From a virus, in IMG/VR virus record IMGVR_UViG_3300031857_000734, positions 1 through 33,771 of that record: 33,771 bases of DNA, one strand, 5' to 3'. Below, piece by piece: positions 1 through 5,881 of this stretch (its first letter is position 1; each line of letters opens with the position of its first letter). Both the position numbers and the translations under genes were made by a program. The notes under the pieces are model-generated. The model was not told the origin of the DNA. It did not search any database and was given only the letters and a program-made list of their open reading frames with translations.

Positions 1-3
1 CCC

Positions 4-21
4 GCCCCAGCATGCGGGGGC
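4..21. other. GC-rich hairpin at left edge
   Basis: GCCCC at 4-8 and GGGGC at 17-21 are perfect 5-bp inverted arms around an 8-base loop. No T-run follows on either strand, so it is not a convincing intrinsic terminator. It could be part of a packaging or end region if the window is a whole phage genome, but nothing in the sequence proves that. Confidence 0.3.
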
Positions 22-39
22 AGGAAGGACCCAAGCCGA

Positions 40-77
40 TTCTCACTTTGAGACGGCTTTTGTCTCATTTTGAGACA
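40..77. promoter_or_regulatory. two tandem operator-like dyads (TCTCANTTTGAGA)
   Basis: The first dyad (40-54) has TCTCA and TGAGA arms around CTT. The second, TGTCTCATTTTGAGACA (61-77), has perfect 7-bp arms around TTT. Their centres (47 and 69) are 22 bp apart, two helical turns, so two protein dimers would bind the same face of the DNA. This arrangement is typical of phage repressor operators. They lie just past the 3' end of the resolvase gene, so the target promoter may be outside the window, or on the other side of the junction if the genome is circular. On RNA the second dyad could also fold as a short hairpin. Confidence 0.5.
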
Positions 78-97
78 TGCAGCAGGTCGGGTGGGTG

Positions 98-556
98 TCA
101 CCCGCCAAGTTGCTCGAGGGCCTGCATCACCGCTGTGAGCTCTTGCCTCAGCTCATTGGCTCTTTGCTCGAGCTCGGCTCGCAGGTCGCATGAATCGGCC
201 TGTTGAGACCCTCCCTGGGGCTCCAAGGAGACCACCAGCTTTCCGTTTTTGCAGCAGTTGCGCCGGTAGAGGTGGATTTCTTCGATCTGGTGATCGTCCA
301 GGTACAAGCCTGCGTGGGCCATCGCATCGAGTGGAGCCTTGAGCAGGTTGTCCAGATCTCTTCGCCGGCGATCGGGTGGATGTGCTTCAATCGTGATGGC
401 AATTGGTCCATCAAGAGAACCGCGGCTGCCGTCCCTGGTCAGCCTGATCACTTCCTCTCTGAACTCTCGGCCAGCTCGGCTGATGATCGTCCTGGCACCG
501 ACGCGCCGCCAGTAGTGATTCATCGATGGTGGGAATGGCAGATCGATGTTTGGCAT
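98..556 (-). CDS. rusA: RusA-type Holliday junction resolvase
   Basis: A 152-residue protein of the RusA family, which cuts four-way DNA junctions left by recombination or replication. It has the family opening (FPPSMNHYWRR, 8-18) and the core PDRRRRDLDNLLKAPLDA (61-78). D67, D69, K73 and D87/D88 (LYLDDHQ) match the acidic and lysine catalytic residues known from E. coli RusA. A helical tail of about 35 residues (from 123 on) extends the usual 120-residue length and may be a coiled coil. GGAGGG sits 8 bases before the ATG. It is the only resolvase seen and would process junctions made by the exonuclease/annealing module on the opposite strand, before packaging. It is transcribed away from the early block. 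Confidence 0.88.
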   Translation of the reverse strand: MPNIDLPFPPSMNHYWRRVGARTIISRAGREFREEVIRLTRDGSRGSLDGPIAITIEAHPPDRRRRDLDNLLKAPLDAMAHAGLYLDDHQIEEIHLYRRNCCKNGKLVVSLEPQGGSQQADSCDLRAELEQRANELRQELTAVMQALEQLGG

Positions 557-938
557 GGCTTGGCCCTCCAGGTGGCAGGGTAGCAGGCCTGGTGCCCAAA
601 GTCCAACAGAGGAGTTTCACCGGGGAAAATCCCGCGTCCCTAATAAGCACCCCCTGGGAAGACAAAGATCAGATAAAAGAGACCCATAGAGAACAGTGAA
701 ACTCCTCTCTCTCTCTCTTCTCTTTTCTAATGTTTTATTGGTCCAAACAGATTCACTAGGAGTTTCACCACAGGTTCACCTTTCCATCCCCCCTTGCAGG
801 TGTCCACCGGAACTGAGTGAAACTCGTGCCCCCAAAAATATATCTTTCCCTATTGCCCCCCCGGTACCGGTCCGATATAGTTTCATCAGCTGACCCACTT
901 TGGTGAGGCATGACTCAACACCGCGATGGAGCACGATC
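557..938. promoter_or_regulatory. divergent control region between rusA and the early block
   Basis: This 382-bp stretch has no supportable gene. It holds four GAGTTTCAC motifs in alternating orientation, a CT-rich run (about 704-727), an AT-rich patch (about 833-848) and a C7 run near 866. It separates the minus-strand resolvase from the first plus-strand gene, so it should carry promoters for both. I see no clean -35/-10 pair. CAAACAGATT at 744-753 recurs at 3308-3317 in the other early control region, so it may be a shared promoter or activator element. An origin of replication is a second possibility. Confidence 0.5.
601..825. repeat. four GAGTTTCAC motifs in alternating orientation
   Basis: GAGTTTCAC is at 612-620 (+) and 760-768 (+), and its reverse complement GTGAAACTC is at 696-704 and 817-825. 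Intervals are 84, 64 and 57 bp. The two plus copies share a longer unit: both read GGAGTTTCACC and both are preceded by GTCCAA(A)CAGA (601-610 and 741-751). A one-mismatch relative, GAGGTTCAC, is at 32771-32779 before another plus-strand gene. Four copies of a 9-mer in about 215 bp is far beyond chance, which suggests a cluster of protein-binding sites. Confidence 0.65.
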
Positions 939-1331
939 ATGGCAGGAACAAAGGGCTGGTACATCGACGCGATGGTGGAAGAGATCAAGTCTGGTAAGAC
1001 CACCATCGACCAAGTGCCAGAGCAGCACAGGGCCAAGGTGACCAAGGCTCTGGATCGCAGCAGCAGGCCCCAGATGGAACGCTGGACCATCGGCAAGTGG
1101 AAGCACCCAGTCACCGCCAGGGAGCGTTTGTACGTCAACAGCCGCGAGATCTGGCGAGGAGTCAAGGTCTGGTTCGAATGCGGGGTGGCCGATGTGGTCA
1201 GGATCGAGGTGCTCGGGGACGACCCTAGGGCAGTGGCCGAGGCTCGAAAGCTGGCTGAGGAGATCGCCACCAAATTTGCCGGCAGCTATTCCGCGATCGC
1301 CGCGGTGGCGAAGCCGCCTTTCAAATCTTGA
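939..1331 (+). CDS. unknown protein, first gene of early block
   Basis: A 130-residue soluble protein that I do not recognise. It starts MAGTKGWYIDAMVEEIKSG, has a basic middle (RPQMERWTIGKWKHPVTARERL) and ends in an Ala-rich helical stretch. I chose the ATG at 939. A TTG 39 bases upstream is also in frame but encodes an unconvincing lead and has no better ribosome site. It is followed after 24 bases by the next gene and probably shares its transcript. Its place as the first gene downstream of the repeat-rich control region is where phages often put host-takeover or regulatory proteins. That is only a positional inference. Confidence 0.6.
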   Translation: MAGTKGWYIDAMVEEIKSGKTTIDQVPEQHRAKVTKALDRSSRPQMERWTIGKWKHPVTARERLYVNSREIWRGVKVWFECGVADVVRIEVLGDDPRAVAEARKLAEEIATKFAGSYSAIAAVAKPPFKS

Positions 1332-1355
1332 GTTTTCGCAATCGGAGAGACACTC

Positions 1356-1655
1356 ATGCAAATGCAAGTTTATGAGACTGAATTCTGTGGGGACCATTAC
1401 TGGGTTCGCGCCGACTGGTCGCACCCACACTGCCAGGTGGCGATGGCTACATGCGATGGCAAACTGGCTTTCGACGAGATCGAGCCAGACTGGGTGTACT
1501 GTGGGTTTGAGGTCGAGGAGGCCACTACGCCATCGGATGCGATGGAGTTGGTTCTCCGTGAGATCGTGCGAGATTCTGGCGATGATCCAGACCGGATCGC
1601 AAACCGTTGCCTGATTCTGATGGCATTGGATCGCCTGCAGGAGGTGGATTCATGA
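1356..1655 (+). CDS. unknown small acidic protein
   Basis: A 99-residue acidic protein with clusters such as DEIEPDW, EVEEA and DSGDDPD, and no recognisable domain. The start is fixed by GGAGAG and the GAGACAC motif (1347-1353), which ends two bases before the ATG. The stop overlaps the next gene in an ATGA, implying translational coupling. The net negative charge and small size would fit a DNA mimic or host inhibitor, but no motif supports that specifically. Confidence 0.6.
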   Translation: MQMQVYETEFCGDHYWVRADWSHPHCQVAMATCDGKLAFDEIEPDWVYCGFEVEEATTPSDAMELVLREIVRDSGDDPDRIANRCLILMALDRLQEVDS

Positions 1656-1948
1656 GCACGAAGCACAAATCCGCTGGGATGGCCGCCGCGCTGACCAACA
1701 CCCTGGCCGGACTGCCTGAGGCTAGGCTGGAGGAGATCTGGCGATCGTGGCGAGACGCCAGCACCAATCTCCTGCAGCTCGAGCGGCTGCTGGAGGATGT
1801 CCGAGGGGAGGATGGTGAGCAGCCGTCTCTCGTCCAGGCTGCGATCGACAGCCAACTGTCTGAGATTCGAGCCGCCAATGCCCAGATCGGCCTGTGCTGG
1901 TTGCCATGGGCCCTTAGAAACGCCAGCCGAGCAAAGGGGGTGAGCTGA
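1652..1948 (+). CDS. unknown helical protein
   Basis: A 98-residue, largely helical protein with several Glu/Leu-rich stretches (RLEEIWRSWRD, LQLERLLEDVRGEDGE). It may form a coiled coil or helical bundle. I do not recognise a family. An excellent AGGAGG (about 1639-1644) within the end of the previous gene sets the ATG at 1652. An upstream in-frame start at 1607 has no such site. It ends in TGATG, so the next gene starts at its last base. Confidence 0.6.
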   Translation: MSTKHKSAGMAAALTNTLAGLPEARLEEIWRSWRDASTNLLQLERLLEDVRGEDGEQPSLVQAAIDSQLSEIRAANAQIGLCWLPWALRNASRAKGVS

Positions 1949-2205
1949 TGGAAGTGGTTAGGATTCAAATTTACTGGGGCAAGGACAAGAAAGGCATGGA
2001 AGGCTGGCGGTATCGGGTGTGGACATCTGACGGATCCCGCGAGTCCGGCTGGGTGGCTGAGTTCAAGGACATCCCAGATCGAGCCAGCAACACCGAGCTG
2101 GAGGAGGCAGTCAAAGAGATCGGGTACCAGCTGGACGCTGATACCGATCAGGGGTCGATCGCCGTGATCAATACCGATGGAGGGTACGCTGAATGGCACA
2201 ACTAA
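1948..2205 (+). CDS. unknown small protein
   Basis: An 85-residue acidic protein beginning MEVVRIQIYWGKDKKG. Predicted beta strands at both ends (VVRIQIYW, SIAVINTDGG) flank a helix (NTELEEAVKEIGYQL), giving a small alpha/beta look. No known domain is recognised. Start and stop overlap the neighbours (TGATG upstream, 13 bases downstream), so it lies within a tight early operon. Confidence 0.58.
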   Translation: MEVVRIQIYWGKDKKGMEGWRYRVWTSDGSRESGWVAEFKDIPDRASNTELEEAVKEIGYQLDADTDQGSIAVINTDGGYAEWHN

Positions 2206-2483
2206 CTTACCTGTTGAGGTTGCCTGCCGCCCACCTTGAGGCATTTCGGCGCCGAGCCAGCCTCGATGGCTGCAAGTTGGCCGCCTGGCTCGACCAGGCA
2301 TGCCTGGAGTACCTGGCCAGACTGCAGCAGGAGCCCCTGGCCGCTGTGGTGTCGAAGCTGGGCCCGAGGCCAGGCTACGGTGGCGACCCAGTGTGTACCG
2401 AGGCTGCCGAGGAGATCGGTGGGCCTGGTCCGGTAGATGGCTGGGGGGACGGTGGAACTGCTACCAAGGAGGGTACACCATGA
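2193..2483 (+). CDS. unknown small protein, helical N-terminus
   Basis: A 96-residue protein. The first half (LTYLLRLPAAHLEAFRRRASLDGCKLAAWLDQACLEYLAR) looks like a strand followed by two helices. This resembles ribbon-helix-helix or Arc-type DNA-binding folds, in which a short strand pairs in the dimer. The second half is Gly/Pro-rich and probably disordered. The ribbon-helix-helix assignment is tentative. GGAGGG about 9 bases upstream sets the start, and the stop overlaps the next ATG (ATGA). Confidence 0.55.
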   Translation: MAQLTYLLRLPAAHLEAFRRRASLDGCKLAAWLDQACLEYLARLQQEPLAAVVSKLGPRPGYGGDPVCTEAAEEIGGPGPVDGWGDGGTATKEGTP

Positions 2484-2923
2484 CTTTCATGCTCAACTTT
2501 GCCCTGGCCCTGGGGGTCGCCGTCCCAATGACGCTGCTTTGCAGCACTTTTTACCTGCTCTACTGCCTCGATCGTGAACTGGCCAAGGCCGAGATCGAGG
2601 CCCAAGACCTTCGCTCACAGCTGCGGAATCTGAATGTGCTGCTGGTTTTTTCCGGGTACGACTACTACCCAGAGGGTGGCTGGCGAGACGCTGCTGGCAC
2701 CTTTGAGACGTTGGAGAAGGCCAGGAGATCGATCGAGCTGACCGCCTGCGACCATGTGACCGGCAGGGCCAATCCGTATGATTGGTGCCATGTGATCGAC
2801 GCCAGGGACGGGGAGACGGTTTGGGCTGGCCGCCTGAGAGAAGGGCTTAGCAAAGACAAGTTTCCAGCGCCTGGGGAGACATGGTACGAGGAAGACGATG
2901 GCCTCCAGGAGGATTGGGAATGA
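2480..2923 (+). CDS. membrane-anchored unknown protein
   Basis: A 147-residue protein with one clear N-terminal membrane segment (about residues 5-28, FMLNFALALGVAVPMTLLCSTFYLLY), then a short coiled-coil-like helix and an acidic soluble domain ending DDGLQEDWE. The first charged residues after the segment are mixed, so topology is not certain. An N-out/C-in signal anchor is possible. The start is at the ATGA overlap and is served by AAGGAGGG. Early-expressed membrane proteins of phages often act in exclusion or host membrane remodelling, but nothing specific is visible. Confidence 0.58.
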   Translation: MTFMLNFALALGVAVPMTLLCSTFYLLYCLDRELAKAEIEAQDLRSQLRNLNVLLVFSGYDYYPEGGWRDAAGTFETLEKARRSIELTACDHVTGRANPYDWCHVIDARDGETVWAGRLREGLSKDKFPAPGETWYEEDDGLQEDWE

Positions 2924-3138
2924 TTCGATGGACTTTGCCTGGGTTCAATGCAGTCGATCTGGACGACACAATCCAGGTTGGTGACTGGGTGGCCGAATGC
3001 ATCGATGGAGATCTGTCGATTGGGACTCCAGGTGTATGGCAACCTGCCAATGGTACGCTGGGCCAGACACCGCGCAGGGCCAGGGTTTTTGCCTGCCGGC
3101 CAGTGGCCAGGCCAGATCAGGAGGTGCCTGGGAAATAA
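2920..3138 (+). CDS. unknown small protein
   Basis: A 72-residue protein starting MIRWTLPGFNAVDLDDTIQVGDWVAE. The VGDWV phrase and strand-rich pattern suggest a small beta-barrel of SH3 type, like modules in the larger protein at 5882-7465. That is a weak comparison. GGAGG lies about 9 bases upstream and the start overlaps the previous stop (ATGA). It is the last gene before the 3139-3371 control region, so this first early transcript probably ends soon after. Confidence 0.52.
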   Translation: MIRWTLPGFNAVDLDDTIQVGDWVAECIDGDLSIGTPGVWQPANGTLGQTPRRARVFACRPVARPDQEVPGK

Positions 3139-3180
3139 AAAGCTTGCCATGGGCCCTGGGATCGCATATCCTTTGCCCAC

Positions 3181-3214
3181 GAGACACACTAGAGACACGA
3201 GACACACGAGACAC
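3181..3214 (+). repeat. GAGACAC direct-repeat array
   Basis: Four exact copies lie at 3181-3187, 3192-3198, 3199-3205 and 3208-3214, with start intervals of 11, 7 and 9 bases. An inverted copy, GTGTCTC, is at 3268-3274 inside the loop of the nearby hairpin. The same heptamer stands before several plus-strand starts (1356, 3372, 5882, 9178). The irregular spacing and lack of distinct spacers rule out a CRISPR array. Confidence 0.65.
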
Positions 3215-3241
3215 CACAGGCAGCCGACGCACATCTGCATT

Positions 3242-3294
3242 CCCCTGCCACCCCCTCACGTGGTCCAGTGTCTCGCCTCCGGGGGTGGCAGGGG
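3242..3294. other. long GC-rich hairpin, perfect 14-bp stem
   Basis: CCCCTGCCACCCCC (3242-3255) is the exact reverse complement of GGGGGTGGCAGGGG (3281-3294), enclosing a 25-base loop. The loop contains the palindrome CACGTG (3258-3263) and an inverted GAGACAC (3268-3274). No T-run follows (next bases are CTCTTCGATAG), so it is not a standard intrinsic terminator. It may still halt transcription from the upstream operon, or serve as a single-strand initiation or protein-binding structure. Confidence 0.6.
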
Positions 3295-3332
3295 CTCTTC
3301 GATAGTTCAAACAGATTTTCAAACCGCTTGAG

Positions 3333-3350
3333 TTGTATACACGTTTACAA
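3333..3350. promoter_or_regulatory. dyad operator TTGTATAC-AC-GTTTACAA
   Basis: An 18-bp inverted repeat with 8-bp arms (7 of 8 positions pair) around a 2-bp centre. It matches the dyad at 32724-32741 with consensus TGTWWAC-N2-GTWWACA. It ends 21 bases before the ATG of the RecE-like gene and overlaps the -10-like TACAAT (3346-3351), a position that fits repression. The TGT-N10-ACA spacing is not that of the E. coli LexA box (CTGT-N8-ACAG). Confidence 0.55.
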
Positions 3351-3371
3351 TGACCAAAGGAGACACACCAC

Positions 3372-4217
3372 ATGCCTAAGCTTCCATGGCAGTCGCACCC
3401 AACCACTCAGATCGTGCCCTGCACAGTCGCAGAGTACGAGCAGGCCAGGGGCCAATTTATGGGATCGCACCTGCTGGATCTCTTCAACCACTCGCCGCGT
3501 TCGTGCCAGTGGAAGATGCAGGGCCTGCTGCAGGAGGCCAGCCGGCCAGCTTATGACCTTGGCCGCGCAATCCACTGCTTCATATTGGAGGGCCCCACCG
3601 AATTCCATCAGCGCTACGAGATCGCCGAGGGTCCGATCAACGAAAAGACCGGCAAGCCCTTTGGCCGTGATTCCAAGGCCTGGCAGGAATGGAATGAGGA
3701 GCTGCTGGCCCAGGGCCGCCAGGTGATCAATGGGGAGGAATTTACCAGGATGAATGCCATGGCCGAGTCGATCGCTGAAACCGACGCGCAGCAGCTGCTC
3801 CACATTGGGCTGCCAGAGGTGACCATCCGCGGTGAGCTTCATGGGGTCCGCTGCCAGAGCCGTCTGGACTTCTTCAACCGGGATGCCGGCTGGATTGTCG
3901 ATCTTAAGACCTGCGAGGATCTGGACCGGTTCTCCAGGGATTTCAGCCGGTTTGGCTACGATCGGCAGCTGGCATTCTACAGGGGCATGGTCCAGGGCCT
4001 CGGGCTGCCGGTCCAGCCCAGGGTCTATGTGATCGCTGCCGAGAAATCCGAGCCGTTTCGGTCGCATGTTTTTGAGGTCTCACCTGAGACCCTCGACCTG
4101 GCCGCCGAGCAGATCCAGGGATCGCTGCTGACCTATCGTCAGCTGGTCGCCACCCTCGGATTCGATCGCCCTTGGCCGCGATCGCTCAAGTTTGGCCGCA
4201 CTGTCACCCAGCTCTGA
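3372..4217 (+). CDS. RecE-like exonuclease (PD-(D/E)XK, YqaJ/Exo VIII type)
   Basis: A 281-residue protein matching the compact phage form of exodeoxyribonuclease VIII, which chews one strand of double-stranded DNA to expose ssDNA for annealing. Visible family features are GRAIHCFILEG (64-74, conserved H68), LPEVTIRGELHGVRCQSRLDFF (147-168, with E149 and D166), then WIVDLKTCEDL (174-184), whose D177 and K179 complete the metal-binding core. The RFGYDRQLAFYRG helix (193-205) carries the conserved Tyr and Gln. AAGGAG plus GAGACAC set the start. It heads the recombination module and is followed after 8 bases by its likely partner ATPase. Confidence 0.85.
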   Translation: MPKLPWQSHPTTQIVPCTVAEYEQARGQFMGSHLLDLFNHSPRSCQWKMQGLLQEASRPAYDLGRAIHCFILEGPTEFHQRYEIAEGPINEKTGKPFGRDSKAWQEWNEELLAQGRQVINGEEFTRMNAMAESIAETDAQQLLHIGLPEVTIRGELHGVRCQSRLDFFNRDAGWIVDLKTCEDLDRFSRDFSRFGYDRQLAFYRGMVQGLGLPVQPRVYVIAAEKSEPFRSHVFEVSPETLDLAAEQIQGSLLTYRQLVATLGFDRPWPRSLKFGRTVTQL

Positions 4218-4225
4218 GGGCCATC

Positions 4226-4954
4226 ATGCTGAATCTACCGACAGGCAAAGTGATCAAGCCGCGCCGAACATTCGTTTACGGGCCAGGGGGAATTGGAAAA
4301 AGCACCTTTGCAGCCCAGGCACCTGGGTGTGTTTTTGTTCCAACCGAGGAAGGGGCCAACGATATCGAGGTCGCCAAGTTTCCGGTGTGCACCAGCTGGG
4401 ACCAGCTGATGTGGTGCATTGGCCAGCTGTGCAGTGAGCAGCACCAGTATCGAACCGTCACCATCGACACGGTGGATTGGGCCGAGAAGCTGGTGCACTC
4501 TAAGGTGGCCGCCGCCCATGGGGTGGAGCAGATCGGCGATATCAAATACGGTCGGGGGTATCCTCTGGCCGCGCAGATGTTCAGGGTCCTGCTGCAAGGC
4601 CTCGACTGGCTGCGAGACAATCGAGGCATGGGAGTGATCTTGCTGGCCCATGCCAAGGTCGAGAAATTCGACGATCCAGAGACTGCCAGCTACGATCGCT
4701 ACAGCCCGAAGCTGCACGATCAGGTGCAGAACATGATCTTTGAATGGGCCGATGAAGTGTTTTTTGCCAACTATCAAACCGTTGTTAAGGAGGAGGATGG
4801 AGGCTTCAAAAAGACGATCACCAAAGGTGTTGGCACCGGTCTGAGGATTCTCAGGACCACCGGAAAACCAGCAGCCAAGGCAAAAAACCGGCTCGGGATG
4901 CCGGACCAAATCCCGTTCAGCTATGCAGAGTATGCCAAGTTTTTACCTCAATAA
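4226..4954 (+). CDS. Sak4-like phage recombinase ATPase (AAA_24)
   Basis: A 242-residue RecA-fold ATPase of the phage nucleotide-binding family (AAA_24, Sak4-like), whose members promote single-strand annealing or strand exchange with an SSB partner. The Walker A is GPGGIGKST (19-27) and the Walker B is TVTIDTVDW with D81. The C-terminus (AKNRLGMPDQIPF then a helix YAEYAKFL) is typical of the family. The chosen ATG lies 8 bases past the exonuclease stop. An in-frame start at 4172 would overlap that gene by 46 bases. Its genomic partners fit: a 5'-3' type exonuclease upstream and a DUF669 ssDNA-binding candidate downstream. Confidence 0.82.
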   Translation: MLNLPTGKVIKPRRTFVYGPGGIGKSTFAAQAPGCVFVPTEEGANDIEVAKFPVCTSWDQLMWCIGQLCSEQHQYRTVTIDTVDWAEKLVHSKVAAAHGVEQIGDIKYGRGYPLAAQMFRVLLQGLDWLRDNRGMGVILLAHAKVEKFDDPETASYDRYSPKLHDQVQNMIFEWADEVFFANYQTVVKEEDGGFKKTITKGVGTGLRILRTTGKPAAKAKNRLGMPDQIPFSYAEYAKFLPQ

Positions 4955-4966
4955 GGAATCGATCAG

Positions 4967-5791
4967 ATGCCAGAAATCAATTTCAATGCCGCCGCCATCC
5001 CAGAGAGCCGGACTGCGGTGCCCGCTGGTGATTACATGGTTTGGGTGAAGGGCTCAAAGTGTGTCGATGGAGACAGGGACGACCAGCAGCAGCAGCAATT
5101 CCAGCCCAATCCGCACACAGAAAAGAAAAAGCTGGTGTTGGATATCGAGATCCTCCAGCCCGAATCTGTGGCCGGCCAGGTGATCCACGAGGGGTACTGG
5201 ATGCGCCACCCCAATCCAAAGGCCGTGGAGGTTAGCAATCGCCTGCTGGCCAATGTGTGCCGCGCGGTGAACCAGATGAGCCCGAGCCACTCTGAGCAGC
5301 TGCACCAGATCCCATTCTGGGCCAGGTTGGACGTTAAGGAGCTCGACAGTGGGGCCTTGGTGAATGAGATCCGAGCAGTCTGGAGCACCCAGAGCCAGGC
5401 ACCTCCGCAGATGAAGCCGAGGGCCCAAAAGCCGCAACAGCAGCAGTTTGTTCCAGGTGCCCAGTCTGGCTTCATGCCACCGCAGACCCAGCAGCCGTGG
5501 CAGCAGGCACCACAGCAGGCCCCCATGGCACCGCAGTTGGGCCAGCCAGTGCAGCAGCCGCAGTACCAGGCCCCAATGGCTCAGCCGCTGCAGCAGCACC
5601 CGCCGCAGGGCCACCAGACCCAGTGGGCCCAGCAACCTGGCCAGCCGCCGTTTCCTCCGCAGCAGTCATACGAGCAGCCAGCTCCAGCAGCTGCACCAGC
5701 TCAGCCTCAGCAGGGTGGATTTCAGCCACCGGTTAAGCAGGCACCGCCGCCATGGGCCCAGCAGCCAGGGCAGAATGGAACGCCATTTTAG
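4967..5791 (+). CDS. DUF669-family protein, probable ssDNA-binding partner
   Basis: A 274-residue protein. The first 135 residues fit DUF669 (INFNAAAIPE, VPAGDYMVWV, KKLVLDIEILQPESVAGQVIHEGYW, LANVCRAVNQ). From about 145 to the end it is a Gln/Pro-rich, low-complexity tail with many PQQQ and QAP units. It ends GQNGTPF: the terminal Pro-Phe copies the SSB tip that recruits other proteins, although the usual acidic run before it is missing. DUF669 genes regularly sit beside Sak4-like ATPases. The inferred role is coating ssDNA made by the exonuclease. The tail's codon pattern (repeated CAG/CCG) suggests slippage-driven length variation. Confidence 0.75.
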   Translation: MPEINFNAAAIPESRTAVPAGDYMVWVKGSKCVDGDRDDQQQQQFQPNPHTEKKKLVLDIEILQPESVAGQVIHEGYWMRHPNPKAVEVSNRLLANVCRAVNQMSPSHSEQLHQIPFWARLDVKELDSGALVNEIRAVWSTQSQAPPQMKPRAQKPQQQQFVPGAQSGFMPPQTQQPWQQAPQQAPMAPQLGQPVQQPQYQAPMAQPLQQHPPQGHQTQWAQQPGQPPFPPQQSYEQPAPAAAPAQPQQGGFQPPVKQAPPPWAQQPGQNGTPF

Positions 5792-5854
5792 TGATCGTTG
5801 ACGGAACTCCATGGCAGGAACCAGCCGCCTGCCATGGCTCACTGTGGCTGGGAA

Positions 5855-5876
5855 GAGACACTAAACGAGGAGACAC
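5855..5876 (+). promoter_or_regulatory. paired GAGACAC motifs before the 5882 start
   Basis: GAGACAC at 5855-5861 and 5870-5876, 15 bases apart. The second is fused to the ribosome site (GAGGAGACACAGGAC then ATG). With the copies at 1347-1353, 3360-3366 and 9170-9176 this makes a recurrent start-associated element. Confidence 0.5.
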
Positions 5877-5881
5877 AGGAC

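Larger units (their letters stand above)
3139..3371 (+). promoter_or_regulatory. second early control region, possible origin
   Basis: This 233-bp gap between the small-gene operon and the replication genes is unusually rich in structure. In order it holds a four-copy GAGACAC array (3181-3214), a perfect 14-bp-stem hairpin (3242-3294), CAAACAGATT (3308-3317), an 18-bp dyad (3333-3350) and a ribosome site merged with a fifth GAGACAC (3360-3366). Direct repeats, a hairpin and a more AT-rich stretch directly before recombination genes would fit either a regulated promoter or a replication origin. TACAAT at 3346-3351 resembles a -10 box but lacks a partner at normal spacing. Confidence 0.5.

Noticed and set aside
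696-893. Open frame with a signal-peptide-like start in the divergent region
   Set aside because: It starts at GTG with no ribosome site, crosses the CT-rich run and repeat motifs, and its composition is not protein-like beyond the first residues.
776-1273. Long minus-strand open frame opposite the first early gene
   Set aside because: It is a shadow: it overlaps the plus-strand gene, has no ribosome site and its sequence shows no natural pattern.
3181-3214. Possible CRISPR-like array of short repeats
   Set aside because: The repeats are only 7 bases, at 7-11 base intervals with no distinct spacers, and no cas genes are present.
3333-3350. LexA (SOS) box
   Set aside because: The E. coli pattern CTGT-N8-ACAG is not met (TGT-N10-ACA here), and the alpha-proteobacterial GTTC-N7-GTTC form is also absent.
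2665-3406. Minus-strand open frames across 2665-3406
   Set aside because: They run opposite well-coupled plus-strand genes and the GAGACAC array and encode repetitive, unnatural sequence (such as VSRVSRVSSVSRG).
5054-5736. Several open frames in other phases of the Gln/Pro-rich region
   Set aside because: Low-complexity CAG/CCG codons leave all frames open; the Leu- and Ala-rich products are artefacts of that composition.
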